A stretch of DNA of 64,000 nucleotides. It comes from Abyssibius alkaniclasticus (GTDB lineage: Bacteria; Pseudomonadota; Alphaproteobacteria; Rhodobacterales; Rhodobacteraceae). The position numbers were made by a program, and so were the translations under genes. Below, one piece after another: positions 18,362-26,678 of the stretch (the stretch's first letter is position 1; every line of letters starts with the position of its first letter). The notes below the pieces were generated by a model. The model was not told where the DNA came from, made no database searches, and saw only the letters and a program-made list of their open reading frames with translations. The stretch lies in NCBI RefSeq assembly GCF_020447305.1, contig NZ_CP095732.1, positions 1,520,501 through 1,584,500 of the forward strand, given 5' to 3'.

Positions 18362-19326
18362 GCGAGACCGGCGACCAGGCCTTCCGTGCCACCAGCAATA
18401 ACGAACGCTGGGCAGAAATGACCTATGGCGGCGCGCTGTCCTTTCTGCGCCGCCGGATGACGCGCGAGCTTGCGGGCGTCGATGTTGTCGTCTCCGGCGT
18501 GCCCTATGATGCGTCCGTCACCTATCGCCCCGGCTGTCGGCTTGGCCCGCGCGCCATTCGCGCCGCATCGGTGCAACTGGCCGAGCTGAAAGCCTTCCCC
18601 TTCGGCTTTGACCCGTTCGAAACCCTGTCGGTGGTCGATTGGGGCGATTGCATGGTCGACCCGCACCACCCCGAAACCGTCACGCCCGATATTGTGGACC
18701 ACGCCCGCAAAATCATCGCGACGGGCGCCAAAATGCTTACCCTTGGCGGCGATCATTACACCTCCTATCCGCTGCTCAAGGCCCATGCCGAAAAATATGG
18801 CCCCGTCGCCTTGCTTCAGGTCGATGCGCATTGCGATACATGGCCCGATGACCCGACGCGCCTTGATCATGGCAGCATGTTTGGCCGTGCGGCGGCCGAA
18901 GGCATTATCGACGTCACCAAATCCACCCAGCTTGGGTTGCGCACCTATAATGACAGCGACCACGGCTTTGAAATCCTCACCGCGCCCTGGGTGCATCGCA
19001 ACGGCATTGATGCGGCGGTGAAGGTCATTGCGGAACGCGCTGGCAATACGCCGCTTTATATTTCATTCGACATCGACGGGCTCGACCCGGCCTTTGCGCC
19101 GGGCACTGGCACGCCCGTGCCCGGCGGCCTGTCCTCCTGGCAGGGGCTGGATCTGATCCGCGCGCTTGGCCCGCTCAACCTGATCGGCATGGATGTGGTC
19201 GAGGTGTCTCCGCCATATGACCATGCCGAAATCACCGCGCTGGCTGCGGCGCATATTGCCCATGACTGGCTGTGCCTTCTGGCCGCCAAGGCCGGGGCAA
19301 AACCGCACGCAGTTGGCCGTTTATAA
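18358..19326 (+). CDS. speB: Agmatinase-type ureohydrolase
   Basis: 322 residues of the arginase/agmatinase family. Manganese ligands are seen in GGDHYTSYPL, DAHCDT and SFDIDGLDPAFAPGTGTP. SpeB hydrolyses agmatine to putrescine and urea. The start is the ATG overlapping the potI stop (ATGA), which drops nine upstream codons. Position between a polyamine importer and gamma-glutamylputrescine enzymes suggests imported agmatine is turned into putrescine and then degraded. A guanidinobutyrase or other guanidino-acid hydrolase is an alternative that motifs alone do not rule out. Confidence 0.85.
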   Translation: MSETGDQAFRATSNNERWAEMTYGGALSFLRRRMTRELAGVDVVVSGVPYDASVTYRPGCRLGPRAIRAASVQLAELKAFPFGFDPFETLSVVDWGDCMVDPHHPETVTPDIVDHARKIIATGAKMLTLGGDHYTSYPLLKAHAEKYGPVALLQVDAHCDTWPDDPTRLDHGSMFGRAAAEGIIDVTKSTQLGLRTYNDSDHGFEILTAPWVHRNGIDAAVKVIAERAGNTPLYISFDIDGLDPAFAPGTGTPVPGGLSSWQGLDLIRALGPLNLIGMDVVEVSPPYDHAEITALAAAHIAHDWLCLLAAKAGAKPHAVGRL

Positions 19327-19335
19327 GAGACTTTT

Positions 19336-20703
19336 ATGTCAAAAGCTGACGACGCTGTGTTCTCAAAATTCCCGCAGGCCTTCAAAGAGTGGCTTGATGG
19401 CCGCCGCATCGAAGAGGTGGAGTGCATCATTTCCGACATTGCCGGCGTATCGCGCGGCAAGGCGATGCCCTGGGCCAAGTTCAGCCGGGCCGAGCGGATG
19501 TTTCTGCCGCTTTCCATCTTCTATCAAACCATTTCCGGCGAATATGCCGATATGGATATCGCCAACCAATGGACCGAGAATGACATGGTTCTGGTGCCCG
19601 ATTACAGCACCGCAACCGCAGCCCCCTGGGCGGGCGACATCACGCTACAGGTCATTCATGATGTGGTCGACACCTCCGGCAACCCTATCGAAATCGTGCC
19701 GCGCAATGTGCTGAAAAAGGTTCTTAGACTTTACGCCGATGAAGGCTGGACCCCGGTGGTTGCCCCCGAAATCGAATTTTACCTCACCAAGGCCAATATC
19801 GACCCCGACCTGCCGATCGAGCCGCCGATGGGCCGTTCCGGCCGCCGCGTTGCCAGCCGCCAAGCCTATTCGATGATGGCGGTCGATGAATATGGTAAAG
19901 TGATTGACGATATCTATGATTTTGCCGAAGCCGCGGGCTATGAGATAGATACGATCATCCAGGAAGGCGGCGCCGGGCAGATCGAAATCAACCTCATCCA
20001 CGGCGACCCGGTGCTGAAGGCCGACCAGGTTTTCTACTTCAAGCGCCTGATCCGCGAAGCGGCCTTCCGTAATGATTGCTATGCCACTTTCATGGCCAAA
20101 CCCATGCAGGACGAGCCCGGCTCGGCCATGCATATCCACCAGTCGATTCTCGATACCGATGGCAAGAACATTTTCAACGGCCCCGATGACCAGCCGACCG
20201 ATGCCTTCATGTCCTATCTTGCCGGCCTGCAGCGCTATATCCCTGGCGCCATTACGCTTTTCGCGCCTTATGTGAACAGCTACCGGCGTTTTGTCACCAC
20301 AGGTTCCGCCCCGGTCAACCTTGAATGGGGGGCCGATAACCGCACGGCGGGCATTCGCATTCCCATCTCATCGCCCGCCGCGCGGCGCATTGAAAACCGC
20401 GTGGTCGGCATGGATTGCAACCCCTATCTTGCGCTGGCCGCCACGCTGGCTTGCGGCTATCTTGGCATGAAGAACAAGCTCAAGCCGCGCGAGGCTGTGG
20501 CGGGCGATGCTTATAACCTGCCGCGCGCCATTCCGCGCTCCTTGCTCGACGGGCTGGACGAGTTCAAATCCGCCCCCGAGTTGCGCCACATTCTCGGCGA
20601 TCAGTTCTGTGACATCTATACCGCGCTCAAACTCCATGAGGCCGAGGCGTTTTTGCAGGTCATTTCACCCTGGGAGCGGGAGCATCTGCTCCTAAACGTT
20701 TAA
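19336..20703 (+). CDS. puuA: Glutamine synthetase family, probable gamma-glutamylputrescine synthetase
   Basis: 455 residues with the GS catalytic domain: metal and glutamate residues in EGGAGQIEINLIHGDP, the ATP-binding histidine segment PGSAMHIHQSILD, and NRTAGIRIP. It is close in length to PuuA, and lies between an agmatinase and a PuuB-like oxidase. It would ligate glutamate to putrescine with ATP. The stop overlaps the oxidase start. Other GlnA-like ligases (on ethanolamine or monoamines) are alternatives, made less likely by the Pot importer. Confidence 0.83.
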   Translation: MSKADDAVFSKFPQAFKEWLDGRRIEEVECIISDIAGVSRGKAMPWAKFSRAERMFLPLSIFYQTISGEYADMDIANQWTENDMVLVPDYSTATAAPWAGDITLQVIHDVVDTSGNPIEIVPRNVLKKVLRLYADEGWTPVVAPEIEFYLTKANIDPDLPIEPPMGRSGRRVASRQAYSMMAVDEYGKVIDDIYDFAEAAGYEIDTIIQEGGAGQIEINLIHGDPVLKADQVFYFKRLIREAAFRNDCYATFMAKPMQDEPGSAMHIHQSILDTDGKNIFNGPDDQPTDAFMSYLAGLQRYIPGAITLFAPYVNSYRRFVTTGSAPVNLEWGADNRTAGIRIPISSPAARRIENRVVGMDCNPYLALAATLACGYLGMKNKLKPREAVAGDAYNLPRAIPRSLLDGLDEFKSAPELRHILGDQFCDIYTALKLHEAEAFLQVISPWEREHLLLNV

Positions 20704-22007
20704 TGCTTGACCTTCTGAACGCGAATGACCAGCCGGGCCAATATCCGGCGGAGTCATATTACACAGCCACGGCTGATTTTCTGCCGCAACAGCCCGCGCT
20801 GAAGGGTGAGACCCGCGCCGATATCTGCATTATCGGCGCCGGCTATACCGGGCTTTCGGCGGCGCTGCATCTGCGCGAACGCGGCTATGATGTCGTCGTG
20901 CTGGAGGCCCAGCGCATTGGCTTTGGTGCTTCGGGGCGCAATGGCGGGCAGGTCGGCTCGGGCCAGCGGCTTGGGCAGGACGTGCTGGAAAAACAGCTTG
21001 GCCAGGATGCCGCCCGCGCCATGTGGGACATAGCGCAAGAGGCGAAAGCCACGCTCAAGTCACTGATCAACAAGCACAAAATAGCCTGTGACCTTACGCC
21101 CGGTGTGCTGCACGCCGCCTTCGGCAAGGCTGATCTGGCCCATGCCCATGCCGAGGCCGAACATCTGGCGACCCGGTATGACTACAGCCAAATCACCCCG
21201 CTCGATGCCGAAGGCATCCGCGCCCATTTGGGAACCGATGCCTATTGCGGTGGCAATATCGACATGGGTGCGGCACATCTGCACCCGCTCAACTACGCGC
21301 TTGGCCTGGGCCGCGCGGCGCTTGCAGCCGGTGTGCGCATTCACGAACGCAGCCGCGTGATGCGTATCGACCAGGGGGAACCGGCCAGCGTGCATACCGA
21401 TGCCGGGCAGGTGCGGGCGCGCTTTGTGGTCGTGGCGGGCAACGGCTATCTCGGCGGGCTCGTGCCGCAGATATCGGCCCGCGTCATGCCCATCAACAAT
21501 TTCATTGTGGCAACCGAGCCTTTGGGCGATCTGGCCGATGAGATCATCAAGCAGAACATTGCCGTGGCCGATAGCAAATTCGTGGTGAATTACTACCGGC
21601 TTTCCGCCGATAAGCGAATGCTTTGGGGGGGTGGCGAAAGCTATGGCTACCGCTTTCCGCGCAACCTTGCCGACAAGGCGCGCAAGCCGATGCTCAAGGT
21701 TTTTCCACAGCTTTCAGGCGCGAGAATCGACTATGCCTGGGGCGGAACATTGGCCATAACCACCCGCCGGATGCCCGCATTTCAGCGCATTTCCGGCAAT
21801 ATCCTGTCGGTTGGTGGCTATTCGGGCAGTGGCGTTGCAATGGCCACGCAGGCGGGCAAGCTGATCGCCGAAGCCATTGCAGGCCAGGCTGAACGCTTCG
21901 ACCTGATGGCAAGCTTCCCTCTGCCCAGCTTTCCCGGCGGTCGGCTCATGCGCTGGCCGATTCTGGTGCTGGCAATGACCTGGTTTTCACTGCGCGACAG
22001 GTTCTGA
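20703..22007 (+). CDS. puuB: FAD-dependent gamma-glutamylputrescine oxidase
   Basis: 434 residues, DAO-type flavoprotein. The FAD-binding Rossmann motif is ADICIIGAGYTGLSAALHLRERGY near residues 39-62, followed by GFGASGRNGGQVGSGQ, typical of PuuB/OrdL proteins. A second dinucleotide element is at SVGGYSGSGVAMATQAGK near the C terminus. It oxidises gamma-glutamylputrescine to the aldehyde with hydrogen peroxide. Last gene of the operon; the aldehyde dehydrogenase (PuuC) and hydrolase (PuuD) are not in the window. The C-terminal tail is hydrophobic. Confidence 0.85.
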   Translation: MLDLLNANDQPGQYPAESYYTATADFLPQQPALKGETRADICIIGAGYTGLSAALHLRERGYDVVVLEAQRIGFGASGRNGGQVGSGQRLGQDVLEKQLGQDAARAMWDIAQEAKATLKSLINKHKIACDLTPGVLHAAFGKADLAHAHAEAEHLATRYDYSQITPLDAEGIRAHLGTDAYCGGNIDMGAAHLHPLNYALGLGRAALAAGVRIHERSRVMRIDQGEPASVHTDAGQVRARFVVVAGNGYLGGLVPQISARVMPINNFIVATEPLGDLADEIIKQNIAVADSKFVVNYYRLSADKRMLWGGGESYGYRFPRNLADKARKPMLKVFPQLSGARIDYAWGGTLAITTRRMPAFQRISGNILSVGGYSGSGVAMATQAGKLIAEAIAGQAERFDLMASFPLPSFPGGRLMRWPILVLAMTWFSLRDRF

Positions 22008-22014
22008 ACATCGC

Positions 22015-22077
22015 CGCCCCGGGCTTGACCCGGGGCCTCTCGCAGCCAGGTCGAGGCCCCGGGTCAAGCCCGGGGCG
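22015..22077. repeat. Long palindromic element (25-bp perfect arms)
   Basis: Two perfect 25-bp inverted arms (22015-22039 and 22053-22077) separated by 13 bases. The core is CCCGGGCTTGACCCGGGG. It lies between the converging puuB and deoR genes. No T-run follows, so it is more like a dispersed palindromic repeat than a classic terminator, though a hairpin this strong could still end transcription. No second copy was noticed in the window. Confidence 0.8.
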
Positions 22078-22104
22078 CCGCAGTTCGCGAGCTATGCTTT
22101 AGCC

Positions 22105-22884
22105 TTAAACCACCAAAGGCTCCCCGCCGGCGATATGGATCTTCACCCCATGTTCGCGGCACTGTGCCTCGATCTTGGCAGGCGGGCTGCGATCGGTGAA
22201 AAACGCTGTCATATCAGACATTTCAGCAATTCTTACCGGTGCATGGCGGCTGAATTTGATGGCATCTGCCACCAGAAAGCGCTTGCGGGAATTCTGGATA
22301 ATTGCCTGCGTTACCCGCACTTCGCGAAAGTCATAGTCAAGCAACACGCCATCTTCGGCAATTGCGGCCGTGCCAATCACCGCATAATCCACCCGGAACT
22401 GGCGGATGATCTCTGCCGCCACATCGCCCACCAAACCACCGTCAGAGCGGCGCAAAACGCCCCCCGCAAGAATGATTTCGGAATGCGGAGTCGTCGCCAG
22501 GATATTGGCAACATTGATATTATTGGTAATCACCAGCAGGTTTTTATGGTTGAGCAGGGCGCGCGCAACGGCCTCGGTCGTGGTGCCGATATTCAGGAAC
22601 AGGCTGGCGCCGTTCGGGATTTGTTCGGCACACATGCGCGCCAGCGCCGCCTTTTGGCTTGTGGCCAGGTTGTTGCGCTCTTCATAGCCCATATTCACCA
22701 CGCCCGAGGGCAGGATCGCACCGCCATGCACGCGCGTCAGGTTGCCAGATTCACACAAATCCGAAAGGTCGCGGCGAATCGTTTGCGTTGTAACATCGAA
22801 GTGGCGCGACAGCATTTCGACCGTCACCTTGCCCTGTTCGCGTGCCAATGTCAGAATTTCATCATGGCGAAAGTTTTGGGCCAT
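22105..22884 (-). CDS. DeoR-family transcriptional repressor, GlpR-like
   Basis: 259 residues: N-terminal DeoR helix-turn-helix (RHDEILTLAREQGKVTVEMLSRHFDVTTQTIRRDLSDL, residues 6-43) and a sugar-phosphate-sensing domain with LNIGTTTEAVARALL, ITNNINVANIL and LAGGVLRRSDGGLVG. DeoR regulators usually respond to a phosphorylated sugar or glycerol-3-phosphate. Its target is not obvious; gap starts about 400 bp away on the opposite strand, and TGTTC-N4-TGTTG at 22905-22918, just upstream of its own start, is a possible operator. Confidence 0.85.
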   Translation of the reverse strand: MAQNFRHDEILTLAREQGKVTVEMLSRHFDVTTQTIRRDLSDLCESGNLTRVHGGAILPSGVVNMGYEERNNLATSQKAALARMCAEQIPNGASLFLNIGTTTEAVARALLNHKNLLVITNNINVANILATTPHSEIILAGGVLRRSDGGLVGDVAAEIIRQFRVDYAVIGTAAIAEDGVLLDYDFREVRVTQAIIQNSRKRFLVADAIKFSRHAPVRIAEMSDMTAFFTDRSPPAKIEAQCREHGVKIHIAGGEPLVV

Positions 22885-23090
22885 TTGCCGCTCGTGTTAG
22901 AAAATGTTCACTATGTTGCATTAACACATACAATTGCGCGCGAGTAAACAGAAAATGATGATGTGACCGCAATAAGTAACAAAAAGAACACAAAAACATC
23001 ATGATATGGCGATAATAGCCGACATAAAGAAACATGAATGAAAACAAGTGAAAGAAAACGCTTGACCGAATCGCACATATAGGGGAGGTT

Positions 23091-23141
23091 ATGCGCAACG
23101 AGACAGCCCATCGGGCGCTCGCCGATGCTGGTTGCTTCTAA
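23091..23141 (+). CDS. Possible 16-residue leader peptide upstream of gap
   Basis: A short frame MRNETAHRALADAGCF begins at an ATG preceded by AGGGGAGG, a strong purine-rich ribosome site 2-5 bases away, slightly closer than usual. It overlaps the hairpin at 23095-23135 and is followed by the hairpin at 23165-23213 before gap. A leader-attenuator arrangement would fit, but such a short frame can occur by chance. Confidence 0.25.
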   Translation: MRNETAHRALADAGCF

Positions 23142-23164
23142 TTGGGCCTGAGGTGGCCGGCGGA

Positions 23165-23213
23165 AACTGCAGGGGTCGGGTTATTCCCCAAGAAGACCTG
23201 ACCCCTTGCAGTT
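23165..23213 (+). promoter_or_regulatory. Stem-loop in the gap leader
   Basis: AACTGC-AGGGGTC pairs with GACCCCT-TGCAGTT (one bulge) around an 18-20 base loop, about 75 bp upstream of the gap start. It has no T-run, so it is a candidate leader structure rather than a standard terminator. Confidence 0.4.
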
Positions 23214-23286
23214 ACACCCGAATTTTCGCACATTGCAGCCGCGCCGGCCTAACCGGTTTTTGCCAACTGCCAACAGGAAAATTGCC

Positions 23287-24288
23287 ATGACCTTGAAAGT
23301 CGCCATTAACGGTTTCGGCCGTATCGGCCGGAATGTATTGCGTGGGATCATCGAATCCGGTCGCACCGATATTGAAGTTGTTGCCATCAACGATCTTGGC
23401 CCGGTCGAGACCAATGCGCATTTGCTGCGCTATGACTCGGTTCACGGAAAATTCCCTTTTGATGTCAAGGTTGTAGGCAATACAATCGATGTTGGCCGTG
23501 GCCCGATCAAGGTGACAGCCGAGCGTGACCCAAAGGCATTGCCCTGGGGTGATGTGGATATTGCGCTGGAATGCACGGGCATTTTTACGGCCCGCGACAA
23601 GGCCGCCCTGCACCTTGAGAACGGCTCCAAACGCGTGCTGATTTCCGCACCGGGTGCGGGGGCCGATAAAACCATCGTTTATGGGGTGAACCATGAGAGC
23701 CTGACGGCGGATGACCTTGTGGTTTCCAACGCATCCTGCACCACGAACTGCCTGTCTCCGGTGGCCCAGGTTTTGCACCAAGCCGTTGGAATCAAAAACG
23801 GATTCATGACGACCATCCATTCCTATACCGGCGATCAGCCGACTTTGGACACGATGCACAAAGACCTGTATCGCGCGCGCGCGGCGGCGATGAGCATGAT
23901 CCCGACCTCGACAGGGGCGGCCAAGGCCGTGGGGCTGGTGCTGCCGGAATTGAATGGCAAGCTGGATGGCGTTTCGATTCGCGTGCCGACACCGAATGTG
24001 AGCGTGGTGGATTTGACCTTTACGGCGATGCGCGACACGACGGCGGAGGAGATCAACGCCGCGATCCGGACGGCTGCAAATGGAAAACTCCAAGGAATTC
24101 TTGGGTTTACGGATGAGCCGCTGGTGTCGATCGACATCAACCACGACCCGCGCAGCTCTATCTTCCATATGGACCAGACCAAGGTTCTGGACGGGAATCT
24201 GGTGCGAATCCTGACCTGGTATGACAATGAATGGGGCTTTTCCAACCGCATGGCCGATACGGCCATTGCTATGGGCAAGTTCCTTTAA
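23287..24288 (+). CDS. gap: Glyceraldehyde-3-phosphate dehydrogenase, type I
   Basis: 333 residues, full length. The NAD-binding start is [20 protein letters not shown], the catalytic cysteine is in [12 protein letters not shown], and the C-terminal [12 protein letters not shown] block is present. It oxidises glyceraldehyde-3-phosphate with NAD and phosphate in glycolysis. I start at the ATG at 23287; the frame is open about 80 bp further up but lacks homology there. It stands alone, with hairpins upstream and a terminator downstream. Confidence 0.96.
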   Translation: MTLKVAINGFGRIGRNVLRGIIESGRTDIEVVAINDLGPVETNAHLLRYDSVHGKFPFDVKVVGNTIDVGRGPIKVTAERDPKALPWGDVDIALECTGIFTARDKAALHLENGSKRVLISAPGAGADKTIVYGVNHESLTADDLVVSNASCTTNCLSPVAQVLHQAVGIKNGFMTTIHSYTGDQPTLDTMHKDLYRARAAAMSMIPTSTGAAKAVGLVLPELNGKLDGVSIRVPTPNVSVVDLTFTAMRDTTAEEINAAIRTAANGKLQGILGFTDEPLVSIDINHDPRSSIFHMDQTKVLDGNLVRILTWYDNEWGFSNRMADTAIAMGKFL

Positions 24289-24324
24289 GTTACAATGTAA
24301 CCGCACTTAAAGTTACATTGTAAC
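24289..24324. repeat. Pair of 13-bp dyads directly after gap
   Basis: GTTACAATGTAAC (24289-24301) and its reverse complement GTTACATTGTAAC (24312-24324) start at the base after the gap stop. Each is itself nearly palindromic. They could be a regulator site or part of the mRNA 3' end; a classic terminator follows 26 bp later. Confidence 0.6.
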
Positions 24325-24349
24325 CGCATTTTCGTGCAAAAACGTGCAA

Positions 24350-24387
24350 AACGGGCGCAAAACGGCAAGGTTTAGCGCCCGTTTTTT
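24350..24387. terminator. Intrinsic terminator between gap and hemN
   Basis: Stem AACGGGCGC / GCGCCCGTT around a 16-base loop, followed by TTTT on the plus strand and an A-rich left flank that gives a T-run on the minus strand. It can serve both converging genes. Confidence 0.85.
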
Positions 24388-24399
24388 ATGAACAAAGGG

Positions 24400-25755
24400 T
24401 TAAATTGCGCTGGAATGGCGGGACTGGTCGACGGCGTAAGCGTCGAACATTTGCGCGATCATCCGGGTGAGGGGGCGGCCCTCGGGCAGGATGATGAGGG
24501 TCTGGCCATCGAAGGTGCAGAATGTGTTAAAGCGGCGCGCGGCGGCTTGGGCATTTTTTAACAGCGGCAACATGAACGCGCCAAAACGCGCCTCGAGCCG
24601 TGAAAGTTCAAGCTTGAAATCGCACATGAGCATTTCTATCGCCAGCGCGCGCACCTGATCATCGAGGCCAAGCGCCACACCGCGCGCGGCAGCCAGATTG
24701 CCCCCGGCAATGGCGGCATTGTATTGCGCGGTGACGGGGGCGTTCTGCACATAGCCGCCGGGCAACTGGCTGATGGACGAGGCGCCGATGCCAACAAGGC
24801 TGGCGGCAGAATCATCGGTATAGCCCTGAAAGTTCCGCCGCAGCCTGCCATTGGCCTGAGCGCGCGACAGGGCATCGGAGGGCGTTGCAAAATGGTCGAT
24901 CCCGATGGCATTCAGCCCGCTGGCAACCAACATGGCGGTCGCATTCTGCGCAAGCTCATAGCGTTCATGCGCGCCGGGCAGGGCGGCTTCGGGAATCATC
25001 TTCTGGCGCTTGGCCATCCAGGGCACATGCGCATAGCCAAACAGCGCCAGCCTGTCGGGCGCAAGGGTCAGGGTTTGGTCGAGCGTGGCCCCAAGCGCCG
25101 CCCAGTCCTGATAGGGCAAGCCATAAACCAGATCGATATTGATGGAATTGACACCGCGTTCGCGCAGCGCTGAAATTGTTTTCAGTGTGATTTCAAAGCT
25201 TTGTAGCCGCCCTATCGCCTGTTGCACCTGCGGGGCAAAATCCTGAACGCCGATCGAGGCGCGGTTCATGCCGGCGGCGACAAAGGCATCCATGCGCGAG
25301 GTATCGATGGCGCTTGGATCGATCTCGACCGAAAATTCGGCGCCGTCATTCAGCGGCACAAGGGTGGTGAGCGCATCGACAAGGCGGCCAATTTCATCGG
25401 GCGGCAGAATGGTGGGAGAGCCGCCACCAAAATGCAGCCGATTGGCGCGCAACCCTTCCGGCAGATAGCGGCGCAGCAGCGCAATTTCCTGAAGCAAAAC
25501 ATCGACATAGGCGCGCACCGGGCCAAGGCTGCGCACCCCCTGCGTGCGACAGGCGCAATACCAGCACAGCCGCTCGCAAAACGGAATGTGGATATAGAGC
25601 GACACGGGATCGGCTGGCGGCAGACCGGCCAGCCAGCGCGCATAGTCCTGCGCGCCGATATTCGATGCAAATTGCGTGGCCGTGGGATAGGAGGTGTAGC
25701 GCGGGGCGTTGACCTCGAACAATCCGGCAGATTTGAGCGCGTGTAACTGTGTCAT
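24400..25755 (-). CDS. hemN: Oxygen-independent coproporphyrinogen III oxidase
   Basis: 451 residues, radical SAM enzyme of anaerobic haem synthesis. The [4Fe-4S]-SAM cysteines are C60, C64 and C67 in HIPFCERLCWYCACR, followed by the FGGGSPT glycine motif and the SIGVQDF block. It decarboxylates coproporphyrinogen III to protoporphyrinogen IX without oxygen. I start at the ATG giving MTQLHALKSAG rather than six codons upstream. A perfect FNR box lies 36 bp before this start, shared with fnrL, so it should be induced when oxygen is low. Confidence 0.94.
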   Translation of the reverse strand: MTQLHALKSAGLFEVNAPRYTSYPTATQFASNIGAQDYARWLAGLPPADPVSLYIHIPFCERLCWYCACRTQGVRSLGPVRAYVDVLLQEIALLRRYLPEGLRANRLHFGGGSPTILPPDEIGRLVDALTTLVPLNDGAEFSVEIDPSAIDTSRMDAFVAAGMNRASIGVQDFAPQVQQAIGRLQSFEITLKTISALRERGVNSINIDLVYGLPYQDWAALGATLDQTLTLAPDRLALFGYAHVPWMAKRQKMIPEAALPGAHERYELAQNATAMLVASGLNAIGIDHFATPSDALSRAQANGRLRRNFQGYTDDSAASLVGIGASSISQLPGGYVQNAPVTAQYNAAIAGGNLAAARGVALGLDDQVRALAIEMLMCDFKLELSRLEARFGAFMLPLLKNAQAAARRFNTFCTFDGQTLIILPEGRPLTRMIAQMFDAYAVDQSRHSSAI

Positions 25756-25790
25756 TTCAGCCAAATAGCGCAAGCCGCGGCCACGCCGCC

Positions 25791-25804
25791 TTGATCAAGA
25801 TCAA
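25791..25804. promoter_or_regulatory. FNR box between hemN and fnrL
   Basis: TTGATCAAGATCAA is a perfect match to the TTGAT-N4-ATCAA consensus. It lies 36 bp from the hemN start and 33 bp from the fnrL start, so it can control both and allow fnrL to regulate itself. Confidence 0.9.
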
Positions 25805-25837
25805 GCACGTGATAGATTGCACGGGAATGGAGTGCCA

Positions 25838-26587
25838 ATGCCAAGCCCGCAACCCAAAATTGATATGAACCTGCGCTGCGGTGACTGCCCCATCCGCCAC
25901 CAGGCCGTTTGCGCCTATAGCCAGCCCGACGAATTGGTGAAGCTTGACGCGATCAAGAGCTATAAAACCTATAAGGCCGGCGAGACATTGTTCTGGGCGG
26001 GCGAGGAAATGGCGAGCATTGGTTCAGTGGTAAACGGTGTTGCCACGCTTGGCCGCAGCCTGCCAGACGGGCGCCGCCAGATGGTTGGCCTGCTGTTGCC
26101 AAGCGACTTTATTGGCCGCCCGGGGCGCAAGATTGCGCCGTTCGACGTGGTGGCGGCAAGCGATGTGCTGGTATGCACCTTTCAGAAAAAGCAGTTCGAC
26201 GCGATGATCGCCAATAGCCCGAGCCTTGAGCGCCGCCTGCTGGACATGACGCTGGACGAGCTGGATTCGGCGCGCGAATGGATGCTGCTGCTGGGCCGCA
26301 AAACCGCGCGGGAAAAAATTGCCAGCCTGTTGGCGATTGTCGCGCGGCGCGATGCGGCCCTGGCCAAGCGCGCACCAAAAGATGGTTTGGTATTTAACCT
26401 TCCGCTGACGCGCGAAGCGATGGCCGATTATCTGGGCCTGACGATCGAGACGGTTTCGCGCCAGATGACCGCGCTCAGACGCGACGGACTCATCGAACTG
26501 GAGGAGGCGCGGCGCATTCGCGTGCCGGACTATGCCGCCTTGCTGAACGAGGCCGGCGATGATTCGGACGGTGGCATGTTGGAATAG
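25838..26587 (+). CDS. fnrL: Oxygen-sensing FNR-type regulator
   Basis: 249 residues of the CRP/FNR family. Four cysteines for an oxygen-labile [4Fe-4S] cluster are present: C14, C17 and C25 in LRCGDCPIRHQAVC, plus C113 in VLVCTF. The C-terminal helix-turn-helix is LTREAMADYLGLTIETVSRQMTALRRDGLI. It activates genes for low-oxygen life through boxes like those at 25791 and 26595. I use the ATG at 25838, with GGAG upstream, not the TTG at 25817. It sits between hemN and ccoN, two standard targets. Confidence 0.94.
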   Translation: MPSPQPKIDMNLRCGDCPIRHQAVCAYSQPDELVKLDAIKSYKTYKAGETLFWAGEEMASIGSVVNGVATLGRSLPDGRRQMVGLLLPSDFIGRPGRKIAPFDVVAASDVLVCTFQKKQFDAMIANSPSLERRLLDMTLDELDSAREWMLLLGRKTAREKIASLLAIVARRDAALAKRAPKDGLVFNLPLTREAMADYLGLTIETVSRQMTALRRDGLIELEEARRIRVPDYAALLNEAGDDSDGGMLE

Positions 26588-26594
26588 GCGCCGT

Positions 26595-26608
26595 TTGATC
26601 TGGATCAA
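26595..26608 (+). promoter_or_regulatory. FNR box upstream of ccoN
   Basis: TTGATCTGGATCAA matches the FNR consensus perfectly and lies 70 bp before the ccoN start, in the right place to activate ccoNOQP. Confidence 0.9.
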
Positions 26609-26678
26609 GGCAGCGCGCGCTTCGCACATGCAATAACCCCTTGAACCCCCGAATGGGGGGCAGAAAAAGGGGACAGCC

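Larger units (their letters stand above)
22885..23286. other. 402-bp intergenic region between deoR and gap
   Basis: The left part (22900-23080) is clearly AT-rich compared with the rest of the window and probably holds the divergent promoters. A direct repeat TGTTC-N4-TGTTG at 22905-22918 could bind the DeoR protein. The right part is GC-rich and folded: one bulged hairpin at 23095-23135 and another at 23165-23213. I could not assign convincing -35/-10 boxes. Confidence 0.5.

Noticed and set aside
23062-23083. Promoter TTGACC ... CATATA before gap
   Set aside because: The spacer is only about 8 bp, too short for a sigma-70 or heat-shock promoter.
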